Shown: positions 29,479 to 37,800 of the stretch, in pieces
Position numbering within the stretch: position 1 is the first letter of the stretch
Layout: every line of letters begins with the position of its first letter
Source of the DNA: Methylococcales bacterium
Lineage (GTDB): Bacteria > Pseudomonadota > Gammaproteobacteria > Methylococcales > Methylomonadaceae
DNA length: 40,288 nucleotides
Direction: 5' to 3'
NCBI GenBank assembly: GCA_028714175.1
Contig: JAQTMV010000016.1
Coordinates: 1-40,288 of the forward strand
The notes under the pieces: generated by a model
The model's database searches: none
Seen by the model: the letters and a program-made list of their open reading frames with translations, nothing else
Told to the model about the DNA's origin: nothing
Translations under genes and position numbers: made by a program

Positions 29479-29568
29479 ATGAGCCATGTCGATTTTGTCA
29501 GCCCTGCCGAATGGACAAATACTTTTGATACTTGCCAGAAAGCTTTTTGGCTTGAAGTTGAGCCATGA
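29479..29568 (+). CDS. Possible 29-residue leader ORF before the GGCT-like gene
   Basis: The frame starts ATGAGCCATG and encodes 'MSHVDFVSPAEWTNTF', ending 'EVEP' at a TGA that overlaps the ATG of the next gene. A GGGGA lies seven bases upstream of its ATG, but it would be outside the transcript if the TATAAT just upstream is the real promoter. The overlap suggests translational coupling. It could equally be a chance frame; nothing in the peptide is recognisable. Confidence 0.3.
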   Translation: MSHVDFVSPAEWTNTFDTCQKAFWLEVEP

Positions 29569-30029
29569 ACCCCGCGTATATTTTTGTTTACGGAACTCTC
29601 AGACGTGATACAGACAGCGAGATGTATCACCTTTTGGCTAAGTATGCTAAATTTTTCGATTATGCCACTTGTCCCGGCAAACTTTATAAAGTCGGCTACT
29701 ACCCAGGCATGGTTCCCTCTGGTAATTCCAATGATTTAGTGCATGGTGAGGTTTATTTGCTTCAGCGTACCAATATTGTGCTTCCGCTCCTCGACCGGTA
29801 CGAAGAATTCGGCCTGGAATTTCCTGAGCCAAACGAATATATCCGTCAGCGACAAACTGTATTTCTCAAGAACGGTAACAGCGTTACTGCCTGGATCTAT
29901 ATCTACAATCATCCCACGGAAGGCCTGGAACTGATTGAGCCGGCAGATTTTTTAAATCTCTTCTCCCCAGATCTCCAGCAGGTGATGAAGGTGCCGACAA
30001 TGAAGTGCGATGAGTTGAGTATATTATGA
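29565..30029 (+). CDS. Gamma-glutamylcyclotransferase-like protein (AIG2/GGCT fold)
   Basis: The 154-residue protein has the 'FVYGTLRRDTDSEM' opening typical of the GGCT-like fold, 'VHGEVYLL' in the middle and 'LLDRYEEFG' with E80 or E81 as the likely general acid-base residue. Known members act on gamma-glutamyl peptides or gamma-glutamylamines, releasing 5-oxoproline, but substrates differ between subgroups. Its start overlaps the small upstream frame and its stop overlaps the dtd ATG (ATGA), so it is part of a tight operon with dtd. Confidence 0.8.
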   Translation: MNPAYIFVYGTLRRDTDSEMYHLLAKYAKFFDYATCPGKLYKVGYYPGMVPSGNSNDLVHGEVYLLQRTNIVLPLLDRYEEFGLEFPEPNEYIRQRQTVFLKNGNSVTAWIYIYNHPTEGLELIEPADFLNLFSPDLQQVMKVPTMKCDELSIL

Positions 30030-30472
30030 TCACGATCATCCAACGTGTAACCACTGCGAAAGTCACTGTCAATAACCAGGACATAGGCAAGATCGATACC
30101 GGCATTATGGCGCTGGTTGCCGTAGAAAAAGAAGATACCCAAAAAGATGCCGATCGCCTGCTGGAACGCATCCTCAATTATCGCATTTTTGCCGATGACA
30201 ATGACCGCATGAATCTGAGTTTAAGAGATATTAACGGCGGTTTATTACTGATTCCGCAATTTACTTTGGCGGCTGATACTCAGAAAGGCAATCGTCCCAG
30301 TTTTACTTCTGCCGCACCACCGGAAAAAGGTCAGCAACTGTTCGGCTATCTGCGTGACCTCGCAATCAAAACCTATCCGCGTGTCCAATTCGGCCAATTT
30401 GGTGCAGATATGCAGGTTTCTCTGGTCAATAATGGCCCGGTTACCTTCACTTTAAGAACTTATGGGTGTTAA
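30026..30472 (+). CDS. dtd: D-aminoacyl-tRNA deacylase
   Basis: The 148-residue enzyme removes D-amino acids and glycine from mischarged tRNAs. It begins 'MITIIQRVTTAKVTVN', has 'GGLLLIPQFTLAADTQKGN' followed by 'RPSFTSAA', and ends with 'DMQVSLVNNGPVTFTL'. The canonical 'SQFT' motif reads 'PQFT' here; this Ser-to-Pro change occurs in several proteobacterial homologues as I recall, so it is not taken as loss of function. The Gly-cisPro 'GPVT' motif is intact. It overlaps the GGCT-like gene by four bases. Confidence 0.93.
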   Translation: MITIIQRVTTAKVTVNNQDIGKIDTGIMALVAVEKEDTQKDADRLLERILNYRIFADDNDRMNLSLRDINGGLLLIPQFTLAADTQKGNRPSFTSAAPPEKGQQLFGYLRDLAIKTYPRVQFGQFGADMQVSLVNNGPVTFTLRTYGC

Positions 30473-30548
30473 GTTAATACGATAAGTCTCGATTATTAAT
30501 CTTTTACCTCTTTCAAGTATGGCAAGGCCCTACAATATACCCTTGAAA

Positions 30549-30565
30549 ACACCCGAATCGGGTCT
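30549..30565 (+). terminator. Small inverted repeat in the dtd to symporter gap
   Basis: ACCCG and CGGGT pair around an AAT loop inside 'CACCCGAATCGGGTCTTTG'. It lies 25-40 bases before the symporter ATG, which has an AAGGGAGA ribosome site. The stem is short and followed by only three Ts, so it may be a weak terminator for dtd or a leader hairpin. A TACAAT at 30531 could be the -10 of the symporter gene. Confidence 0.25.
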
Positions 30566-30589
30566 TTGTCCTAAGGGAGATAACACAAC

Positions 30590-31912
30590 ATGAATTCAAT
30601 CGAAACGCTAATAGCAACACTGTCAGGGTGGGTATGGGGACCGCCCATGCTGACGTTATTGGTTGGCACGGGTCTTTACCTGACTATCCTGTTGAAAGGA
30701 TTGCAATTTCGCACCTTACCACTGGCGTTTCGTCTGATTTTTCATAAGGATCATGGCCACGAAGGTGACATTAGCCATTTCGCCGCGCTGATGACGGCTC
30801 TGGCCGCCACGGTTGGTATCGGCAATTTCGTTGGTGTTGCCACAGCAATTACGCTTGGCGGGCCAGGCGCGGTGTTCTGGATGTGGATGACGGGACTGGT
30901 CGGCATGGTAACCAAATATTCCGAAGCAGTGTTAGCGGTTAAGTATCGAGAAAAAGGCCAGCACGGGATGCGCGGAGGTCCGATGTATTATCTGGCCAAT
31001 GGCGCCGGATTGCCGTGGTTGGGCTGGTTATTCGCACTGTTCACCGCGCTGGCGACTTTCGGCATCGGCAACATGACGCAGGCGAACTCCGCTGCCAAAA
31101 TTTTCGAGGCCACGTTTCATATTGCCCCGTGGGTTACTGGCGTCGTATTGATGGTGTTAACGGCGCTGGTGATTCTGGGGGGCATTCGCTCAATCGGGAA
31201 ATTCACCTCAATTCTCGTGCCGTTTATGATCGTCGGTTATATGGCCGCCTCACTAACCGTGCTGGTACTCAACGTCGCTGAAATTCCCTCCGCGTTTGGC
31301 CTGATTTTCCAGCATGCGTTCTCGCCGGCGGCGGCAAGCGGCGGCTTTGCCGGAGCGATTATCGCTGCTGCCATGCGTTTTGGTATCGCGCGCGGTGTAT
31401 TCTCCAACGAGTCAGGACTAGGCTCAGCGCCGATTGCCGCCGCCGCAGCGCGTACCCATGATCCCGTCAAACAGGCGCCGGTCAGCATGACGCAGACCTT
31501 TATCGACACGTTGGTAGTCTGCACGATGACCGCCCTCGTCATCTTGACCGCAAACTCCTGGACACAAGGCGTCAGAGCAGGTCAACTGACCAGCGCCAGC
31601 TTTAGAGAAACGCTGGGCGTTCCGGGTGAAATTATTGTGGCCCTGGCAACGGCACTGTTTGCCTATTCCACGCTAATTGGCTGGAATTACTATGGTGAGA
31701 AAGCCATCGAATATCTGTTTGGATCACGCAGTATCCGTGTCTACCGCATAGCGTTTATCGCAACAGTGATTGTTGGCGCGATGATGAATCTGGAGTTCGT
31801 CTGGAATTTTTCCGATCTGATGAACGGCATGATGACAATTCCAAACCTGATAGGCTTGTTGCTGCTGTCCAAAGTTGTCAAGGAAGAAACTGACCGGTAT
31901 TTTAAAGCCTGA
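30590..31912 (+). CDS. Alanine/glycine:cation symporter (AGCS family)
   Basis: The 440-residue inner-membrane protein takes up alanine or glycine with sodium or protons. The family signature is '[19 protein letters not shown]' with the continuing '[17 protein letters not shown]' near residue 75-110, followed by 'GGPMYYL'. About ten hydrophobic segments are visible. '[20 protein letters not shown]' (about residue 265) is the other signature. A strong AAGGGAGA ribosome site precedes the ATG. The next gene, a sigma-54-type regulator, starts about 130 bases downstream with its own promoters, so joint regulation is not indicated. Confidence 0.92.
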   Translation: MNSIETLIATLSGWVWGPPMLTLLVGTGLYLTILLKGLQFRTLPLAFRLIFHKDHGHEGDISHFAALMTALAATVGIGNFVGVATAITLGGPGAVFWMWMTGLVGMVTKYSEAVLAVKYREKGQHGMRGGPMYYLANGAGLPWLGWLFALFTALATFGIGNMTQANSAAKIFEATFHIAPWVTGVVLMVLTALVILGGIRSIGKFTSILVPFMIVGYMAASLTVLVLNVAEIPSAFGLIFQHAFSPAAASGGFAGAIIAAAMRFGIARGVFSNESGLGSAPIAAAAARTHDPVKQAPVSMTQTFIDTLVVCTMTALVILTANSWTQGVRAGQLTSASFRETLGVPGEIIVALATALFAYSTLIGWNYYGEKAIEYLFGSRSIRVYRIAFIATVIVGAMMNLEFVWNFSDLMNGMMTIPNLIGLLLLSKVVKEETDRYFKA

Positions 31913-31941
31913 GTTGATCTTAGGAATGGTAATTGTATGAC

Positions 31942-32009
31942 TTGACTTATCAGGTTGGATTTCATATTGTTACCGGTATAATTGACATAAGCAAAACGTT
32001 AGATATTGT
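31942..32009 (+). promoter_or_regulatory. Two overlapping sigma-70-type promoters for the AAA+ regulator
   Basis: Promoter 1: TTGACT at 31942-31947, 17-base spacer, TATTGT at 31965-31970. Promoter 2: TTGACA at 31982-31987, 16-base spacer, TATTGT at 32004-32009. Both point to transcripts starting downstream of the TTG at 31933, which supports the ATG at 32041 as the real start of the regulator. Confidence 0.5.
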
Positions 32010-32040
32010 TTCCAACAATCACTTTCCCAAAGTTTTTAGC

Positions 32041-33450
32041 ATGACGCAAAGAACCGCTAACACTATCAAACTAATTAACCTAGCTTCGAAGAAATCTGAA
32101 GAATCAATCGTTGGTTTACTGCGGCCACTAGCTGATTCTTTTTCGCTTGTAAATTCAAAGTATTGGTTAGAGGGCAAAATTAAGGAACCCAACTCTCTAA
32201 TAATTCTGGTTTTACCCGAAAAAAATGTGATGGTTGATAAAATCGTCAAGGCTATCCTGGCAACTCCAAATTCCCATTATCTCGTTATTTTTTTTCCACC
32301 ATTAACAGATGAAATAAGACCGATTCTGAATGCATGCAGCGATTGTTGCCGTTGGCCTTGTGATCCTCTCGAACTCTCATTTCGTCTGGATCGGTTGTCA
32401 TTCAAGCATAGTAACTTACTTGATTTGAGTCAGTTTGATATGGAAACAGTAGCGTGGAAAAATTTAAATTTAATCGGTCATTCATCAATATTCCGCGATA
32501 CACTTTTTTTCATAAAAAAGGCATCCAACTGTGATGCGCCTGTCCTTATAGAGGGCGAAACCGGTTGCGGAAAAGAAGTAGCTGCCAGAGCAATCCATTA
32601 TCTGGGTTGCCGCAAAGATTTTCCTTTTATTCCGATGAATTGTGGAGCCATACCTGATCAATTGATTGAAAATGAGTTATTCGGGCACGAAAAAGGTGCT
32701 TATACCGATGCGAAACAAAGCCAGGCGGGGTTAACAGAGCAGGCAGACGGCGGAACATTGTTCCTGGATGAAATCGAAGCCTTGTCAACCAAAGGCCAGG
32801 TAACCTTATTACGCTTCATTGAAGATAATATGATCAGACCTCTGGGAGCAACAAAAAGCAGGAAAGTGAATGTTAGAATAATTGCCGCAAGCAATGTTTA
32901 TTTATCCGAACTTGTTGCCCAAGGCCTATTCCGGCAGGATTTATTATTTAGATTAAACCTTTTGTATCTGAATTTGCCACCACTTAGGAATCGTAAGGTC
33001 GATATTCAGTCCCTTGCAGAACATTTTATGCAAAAATACCAGTGCCAGTATCAACAACCTGACAAACGGTTTCATCCTGATGCGGTTGCCTGGATGAATG
33101 CTTATCATTGGCCGGGAAATGTTCGTGAGCTTGAGAATTTTGTCCACAGATCATTTCTACTATCGAATGATCGCGAAATTATCCAAACCAATACTAATCA
33201 AGAAAATGCACAATCCTGTTCACGTAGAAAATTGTTTGAGCGTAGAAAGGGCATCAAGTTTGATACTTCATTTAACGAGGCCAAAAATCATGTTATTGAT
33301 TACTTTGAACAACGCTATCTTACCTGGCTCATTTCCAGCTCTAAAGGTAATGTGACGCAAGCGGCGGATATAGCGCAAAAAGAGCGTAGAGCATTAGGCA
33401 AGCTACTGAAAAAACATGATATAAATCATAATCAGTATCGCAGCAACTAA
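32041..33450 (+). CDS. Sigma-54-type AAA+ transcriptional regulator with degenerate receiver
   Basis: The roughly 469-residue protein has an N-terminal receiver-like domain whose phospho-acceptor is not evident and which ends in a Cys-rich 'ACSDCCRWPCDPLELSFRLD', resembling the pseudo-receiver of VpsR-type regulators. The AAA+ domain has Walker A 'GETGCGKE' (32554), Walker B 'GGTLFLDEIEAL' and the sensor region 'RRAF/LFRLNLLYLNLPPLRN'-like block (here 'FRQDLLFRLNLLYLNLPPL'). The loop that contacts sigma-54, normally GAFTGA, reads GAYTDA (32695-32712). A Fis-type helix-turn-helix ends the protein ('NVTQAADIAQKERRALGKLL'). The frame opens at a TTG at 31933, but promoter positions favour the ATG at 32041. 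It is likely the local regulator of the oxidase cluster. Confidence 0.8.
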   Translation: MTQRTANTIKLINLASKKSEESIVGLLRPLADSFSLVNSKYWLEGKIKEPNSLIILVLPEKNVMVDKIVKAILATPNSHYLVIFFPPLTDEIRPILNACSDCCRWPCDPLELSFRLDRLSFKHSNLLDLSQFDMETVAWKNLNLIGHSSIFRDTLFFIKKASNCDAPVLIEGETGCGKEVAARAIHYLGCRKDFPFIPMNCGAIPDQLIENELFGHEKGAYTDAKQSQAGLTEQADGGTLFLDEIEALSTKGQVTLLRFIEDNMIRPLGATKSRKVNVRIIAASNVYLSELVAQGLFRQDLLFRLNLLYLNLPPLRNRKVDIQSLAEHFMQKYQCQYQQPDKRFHPDAVAWMNAYHWPGNVRELENFVHRSFLLSNDREIIQTNTNQENAQSCSRRKLFERRKGIKFDTSFNEAKNHVIDYFEQRYLTWLISSSKGNVTQAADIAQKERRALGKLLKKHDINHNQYRSN

Positions 33451-33580
33451 CGTCAGTTTCTCAAGACCACTTGAACACGTTGAACACGGTGGGCTTTATT
33501 TTAGCAGTTCCATTAAACACTGACTCATTACTCTATGGCAGGGATTTGCCTGGCCGGTATTTTGTTGCTTCACAAACAGT

Positions 33581-33613
33581 AGTGGGTAAAAACTAACCCA
33601 CTTGATTCTTTTT
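33581..33613 (+). terminator. Rho-independent terminator after the AAA+ regulator
   Basis: AGTGGGT (33581-33587) pairs with ACCCACT (33596-33602) around an 8-base A-rich loop and is followed by TGATTCTTTTT, ending in a five-T run. It sits about 130 bases after the regulator stop. Confidence 0.65.
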
Positions 33614-33648
33614 CAGGTCATGCATACAAAAGCATTAACAATCATAAA

Positions 33649-33663
33649 GATATAACTTATATC
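33649..33663. promoter_or_regulatory. 15-base palindrome, candidate activator site
   Basis: GATATAA at 33649-33655 and TTATATC at 33657-33663 are perfect inverted arms around one C. The centre is about 114 bases upstream of the start predicted from the sigma-54-like promoter, the usual place for an enhancer-binding protein. Direct binding by the adjacent regulator is inference. Confidence 0.35.
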
Positions 33664-33671
33664 GTCAAAAC

Positions 33672-33695
33672 AGCCGGGTCATAATCAACCCGGCT
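33672..33695. terminator. Second hairpin, likely terminator
   Basis: AGCCGGGT (33672-33679) and ACCCGGCT (33688-33695) form an eight-pair GC-rich stem with an eight-base loop, followed by CTTTCAGTCTTTC, a weak T-rich stretch. It could act as a backup terminator, insulating the oxidase cluster from upstream reading. Confidence 0.55.
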
Positions 33696-33743
33696 CTTTC
33701 AGTCTTTCATATGGATTTCCAATAAAATCAATTATATATATTT

Positions 33744-33759
33744 TGGCTTGATTATTGTT
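33744..33759 (+). promoter_or_regulatory. Candidate sigma-54 promoter
   Basis: TTGGCTTGATTATTGTTT aligns to the consensus TGGCACG-N4-TTGC(A/T) with exact 10-base spacing between GG (33745-33746) and the -12 pair, which reads GT rather than GC. The predicted start near 33770 gives a 26-base leader to the ATG at 33796. Mismatches at two -24 positions and the -12 C make it a plausible but imperfect site. Confidence 0.35.
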
Positions 33760-33795
33760 TGTGATATTACTGAAAGATTAAAGTCGGGACAGAAA

Positions 33796-34059
33796 ATGTC
33801 TGAATTCAACGATTCTGATGTGCAACAAATAGCTGATCAAATTGAATATTATTTGAAAAAACATCCAAATGCAGCAGATACAATCGAAGGCATCACAAAA
33901 TGGTGGTTGCCGGGGCAAGGGATTGAAGTATCAAGTTTAATCGTTCAGAAAGCCCTCAATTATCTGGGCTCAAAGTCAGTCATAAAATGTAATGCCAATC
34001 TTAGCGGTAATATAGTTTATTCAGGCAATTCAGCTAAAGCTGAATATCAAGCCAAATAG
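33796..34059 (+). CDS. Small helical protein, possible winged helix, unknown
   Basis: The 87-residue protein starts at ATG 33796 ('MSEFNDSDVQQIADQIEYYL'). The following 'HPNAADTIEGITKWWL' and 'QKALNYLGSKSVI' suggest three helices and a short beta wing, the layout of a small winged helix, though I do not recognise the family. It is AT-rich (18 G or C in the 60 bases from 33841), unlike the GC-rich genes that follow, so it may belong to the host rather than the acquired DNA. It lies 21 bases before the oxidase gene and would be first in the cluster transcript. The frame extends to 33748, but the ATG with GGGAC upstream is preferred. Confidence 0.6.
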   Translation: MSEFNDSDVQQIADQIEYYLKKHPNAADTIEGITKWWLPGQGIEVSSLIVQKALNYLGSKSVIKCNANLSGNIVYSGNSAKAEYQAK

Positions 34060-34080
34060 TTATTAAACAGGAGATTTGCT

Positions 34081-34809
34081 ATGCCTTGGGAAATCGTTAC
34101 TAATAACTCGGAGATACTGGCCATCCACGCCGCTCTCCTGCCCACCAATCAAGTTCTGATGTTCGGTGGCAGCGAACATAACGCCGCCCAAAACCAAAGC
34201 GGTAATCCGGCCGATCTTGACAACACACGCTTGTTCAACCTGTCGGGCAGCCCGTTGATTGAGACCATCGGCTCGCCCGATACCGACGTCTTTTGCAGCG
34301 GGCATGCTCTTTTCGCCGATGGACGCCTGCTGGTTGGAGGTGGCACCAGGGAATGGGGTGGAGATCACGAGGGGCATGGCCACGACTTGAACTTTCTGGG
34401 AGAACACGGCTGCTGGATCTATCATCCGCGCGCCCGCACCTGGCGACGCGTCCGTGACTTCAACTTCGAACCGGGCCAACCCGATGGCGGCGGACGCTGG
34501 TATCCCACTCTCCTCACACTGGCTAATGGCGAAGTTCTTGCGGTGTCCGGCCACCCGTTTATGACCGATAGCCGACACAACAATGACACGCCCGAGCGAT
34601 ATTCACCCGGCAGCGACACGTGGTCGCTGCTTACTGCAGAGCGGCTGGACGCAGGCAATCGCAGCCGATATTACCCCCGCTTTCATCTTCTTCCGGATGG
34701 CAATGTCTTCTTCGTCAGTCCGGTAAGCAGCGCGTGCCGCATTTACAATCCGTTCACAGGGCAGACTGTCGGCGACTATCTCTACAGCTGGCGGTGGGCT
34801 TTACGATAG
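34081..34809 (+). CDS. Copper radical oxidase (galactose oxidase/GlxA-like), part 1, before frameshift
   Basis: This 242-residue frame holds the first blades of a kelch-type propeller ('LLPTNQVLMFGG', 'ALFADGRLLVGGG', 'LTLANGEVLAVSG', 'LLPDGNVFFVSP'). C72 in 'DVFCSGHALFADG' and Y141 in 'GRWYPTLLTLANG' match the Cys-Tyr pair that forms the crosslinked radical cofactor in galactose oxidase (Cys228/Tyr272). A strong AGGAG lies eight bases upstream of the ATG. No signal peptide is visible, unlike the secreted fungal enzymes. After 'GDYLYS' the frame runs into a TAG. One surplus T at 34789 would restore 'YSGGGLYDSSWDYPSVLL' and join part 2, so 34081-37852 was once one gene of about 1256 residues. 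Confidence 0.8.
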   Translation: MPWEIVTNNSEILAIHAALLPTNQVLMFGGSEHNAAQNQSGNPADLDNTRLFNLSGSPLIETIGSPDTDVFCSGHALFADGRLLVGGGTREWGGDHEGHGHDLNFLGEHGCWIYHPRARTWRRVRDFNFEPGQPDGGGRWYPTLLTLANGEVLAVSGHPFMTDSRHNNDTPERYSPGSDTWSLLTAERLDAGNRSRYYPRFHLLPDGNVFFVSPVSSACRIYNPFTGQTVGDYLYSWRWALR

Positions 34810-34834
34810 TAGCTGGGACTATCCTTCGGTTCTG

Positions 34835-37800
34835 TTGCCATTGCTGCCGACAGACGGATACAAGCCGCGTGTGATGATCTGCGGCGACACGAACGCAAGG
34901 AAGATTGACCTGTCGCAGGCAAGTCCAACCTGGCAGAATACTGCCGCTCGCACGGGCGCGGCCGCCGGAAAGCAGCGCCGATTCAGTTGCTCGGTTATTC
35001 TCCCGACTGGCGAGATATTTGTCTCCGGCGGCATCAACGGAGGCTCGTCAGATTCGAATGCGGTCAAGGAAGGCGAAATCTACAACCCCGGCATTGATTG
35101 GGCCACAGGTCAATTTTCCACGCCTGACAGTTGGGCAACGGTTGATGCGGCAAACGCCGTCCGCAACTATCACTCCACCGCGCTACTGCTGCCCAACGGG
35201 CGCGTCTGGGTCGCAGGTTCGAGCAAGAACGCGAATCAGGGCGACCCGGCCACAGTCGGTGAACTGCGGATCGAGGTCTTCAAACCGGGGTACGACGCAG
35301 ACCCAAACCGCCCTCAACTGGCGAACGCGCCGTTAAGCGCCGGCTACGGCCAAGTCTTTGAAATAAGCTCGCCACAGGTCGCGCAGATTCGCCGCGTCGC
35401 CATCACCCGGTGCGGCTCGGTCACCCATGCGTTCGACGGCGATCAGCGCTACGTCGGACTCAGCTTCAGCCTGCTCGAAGGCAATCGACTGCGCGTCATT
35501 TCGCCGCCCAACAGCCGTATTGCGCCTCCGGGCTATTACCTGCTCTGGGTTATTGACGCCAACGGGCGGCCTTGTCAGCAGGCCAGGTTCATCCGCGTTT
35601 GCTCGCAGCGGCTGCTGCTGATTACCGATCGCAGCACGTTCTCGACACATGAAGTCCAGGCGCTCGGCACACCCGCCACCTTCACCAACGCGCTTTACGT
35701 CATCCTCGAAGGCTTTCTTCCCAGCGAGGCGGGCAATCCGCCGGTCACGCCCGCCATCACCTTCACCAGACCCGATGGTTCGGCTGTTCCCGGAATGACC
35801 GCCCAACTGAACAGTGTGGATTACGAGGACGACACGATCCCGCCCGACATCGCGCAGCGGATCACCTTCGTCTTCAACATCCGCTTCACCAGCCAGCAGG
35901 CGTTCAATGAAATACCAGCCGCCGATCCGGCGCAGAACATCACTTTGACAGTTCGGCACGGAGGTAACTCTGAACAGGCGACGCTGGTGCTCAGCAAGAA
36001 TCCTAACCCTTACATGCGCGACGGTCAGGTTCACTGGCTCAGCACCGACCTGCGCGTCTTCACGATGCGTCCCGGGCTGACTCGCGCCGGGATCACTCAT
36101 GGTTCGGGCGATGGCGCTTCGATCAACTTCATTCAGGCATTGCTGGGGCAATTCAACTCCACGCCGACCGATGAAGACCATCCGTTCTTCGACGTTTCGC
36201 AAGACCCGGAGGAGAGTCAGCTCGAACTCGCCAGCCAGGCCGGTGCGCAGCCGATCTTCAATTTCGCCGTCGCCAAAGTCCGGTACCGCGCGCCGGCCTC
36301 GATCAATGCAGACGACGTCAAAGTGTTCTTCCGGCTCTTCACCACGGCGGCCACCGGCTTGGTATTTAACGCCGCAACCTATCCGCGTCAGGGCGACGGC
36401 GGCGGCGCGGCAGCGCTGTTAGGAATGGCGGGAGGCGAGATCGTCTCCATCCCGTTCTTCGCCGAAGCCCGGCAGGCAGATATGCGCACACAGCCCGATG
36501 CGACGAACGTCAAAGACCTGGGGGGCGCCGGAGCGGTCGAAGTCACAACCTATTTCGGATGCTGGCTCGACTTCAATCAGCCGACCCCGCGGTTCCCGCT
36601 TAACCCGCCACATAATGGCAGCGGCGGCCCGTTCGGGGGAACACTTCTCAGCGTGCAACAACTCGTTCGCAATCACCATTGCTGCCTGGCTGCCGAGATT
36701 CATTATCCGCTCGATCCAATCCCCAACGGCGCGACGCCCGGATCGCACGACAACCTGTCGCAGCGCAACCTGGTCGTTGTCGACTCCGACAACCCCGGTA
36801 CGGCGGCCACGCATACCGTGCAATCCACTTTCGAGATCAAGCCGTCGGTCGTCCCTATCGTGGTTCCGCCGGCATTCGGATTCTTCCCGGATGTGCCGCG
36901 ACCGCAACAGCCACCGCCAGCTTTGCCTCCGGGCATAGCCCGCGAATTTCCGGCTGCGCTTATCGTCGAAGGCGGCGAACGCGGTCAACCTCAACCCCCC
37001 GCTGCCATCGTTGCTGATTTTGAAGCTCAGCCGGCAGTTGCGGTGGTGGCGACCAAGCCGCGCATCGAGCATGATGAACTGATGATCCGATGGCATGATT
37101 TGCCGCGCGACAGCAGGGTCTCTGTCTACGTTCCGGATATCAACGTCAAGCAGGTGGTCGCCGCCGCCGCGTCCCGCAATGGTCCGCCGGTGCTCACCGC
37201 CCGCGAAGACAATTCACTGATCTGCAAAGTCGGAGATGTCACCTACATCCCGATCCCCGGACCTCGTGCGCTGAACATCCCCGGACTGCTCTCGATCGAG
37301 TTGCCGGCGACCGTCGTCAAAGGGCAGAAGTTCACCGTCACGGCGCACCAGATGAGCGGCTATCCGCGCCGCATCATCGGCAGCTTCCAGCTTACGATCC
37401 CCGTTCACACGGCAGCCGAGATTCTCCCCGCGGAGATTCGCAGGCTCTCGGTCCTCCGGCACATCGGCGAATCAATCCCGGCGACCAATCGCTGGCGACT
37501 CGTGTGGGACCGTTACCTGGGCGAGATCGCCGACCGCGTCAAAGGTCTGGGCGGAAACCCGGATGAAGTCGTTCCATCGCCGACCGGCGATGGACGCCCC
37601 CAGGCTCCTGAAACGCCGGATCGCCGCGCCTTGACAGGAAAGGTCATCCGGCTTCTGTACGACTGCTTTGGCGATTTCGAAGGGTTCGTGCTTGAAACCT
37701 GCGAGGGTGAACACATCTTCCAGGCGTGTGAGAAAGGAACTGAAGAGGTCGTTTGCAAGGCTTGCCGCTTTGGCTTCAGTGTCACTGTCTGGTTCACGTT

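Larger units (their letters stand above)
33451..33795. other. 345-base non-coding region with terminators and control sites
   Basis: No gene is present. The region contains a tandem 9-base repeat TTGAACACG (33471-33488), two hairpin terminators (33581-33613 and 33672-33695), a 15-base palindrome at 33649-33663 and a sigma-54-like element at 33744-33759. It separates the regulator from the oxidase cluster and is the natural place for cluster control. Confidence 0.6.

Noticed and set aside
30026..30472. Dtd inactivated by Ser-to-Pro in the SQFT motif
   Set aside because: PQFT is, as I recall, found in several proteobacterial Dtd proteins, and the remaining motifs are intact.
33537..33549. GG-N9-GC element (TGGCAGGGATTTGC) as a sigma-54 promoter
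   Set aside because: Spacing between GG and GC is nine rather than ten bases, which sigma-54 promoters do not tolerate, and it lies upstream of two terminators.
34783..34840. Programmed ribosomal frameshift in the oxidase
   Set aside because: No slippery heptamer or downstream pseudoknot is evident; a surplus base is the simpler explanation.
35333..36202. Long open frame on the minus strand inside the oxidase gene
   Set aside because: It is antisense to a well-supported coding frame in GC-rich DNA, where antisense frames stay open by codon bias; the protein has no recognisable domain.
36419..37096. 225-codon minus-strand frame
   Set aside because: Antisense to the C-terminal extension of the oxidase and Arg/Gly-rich without domain features.
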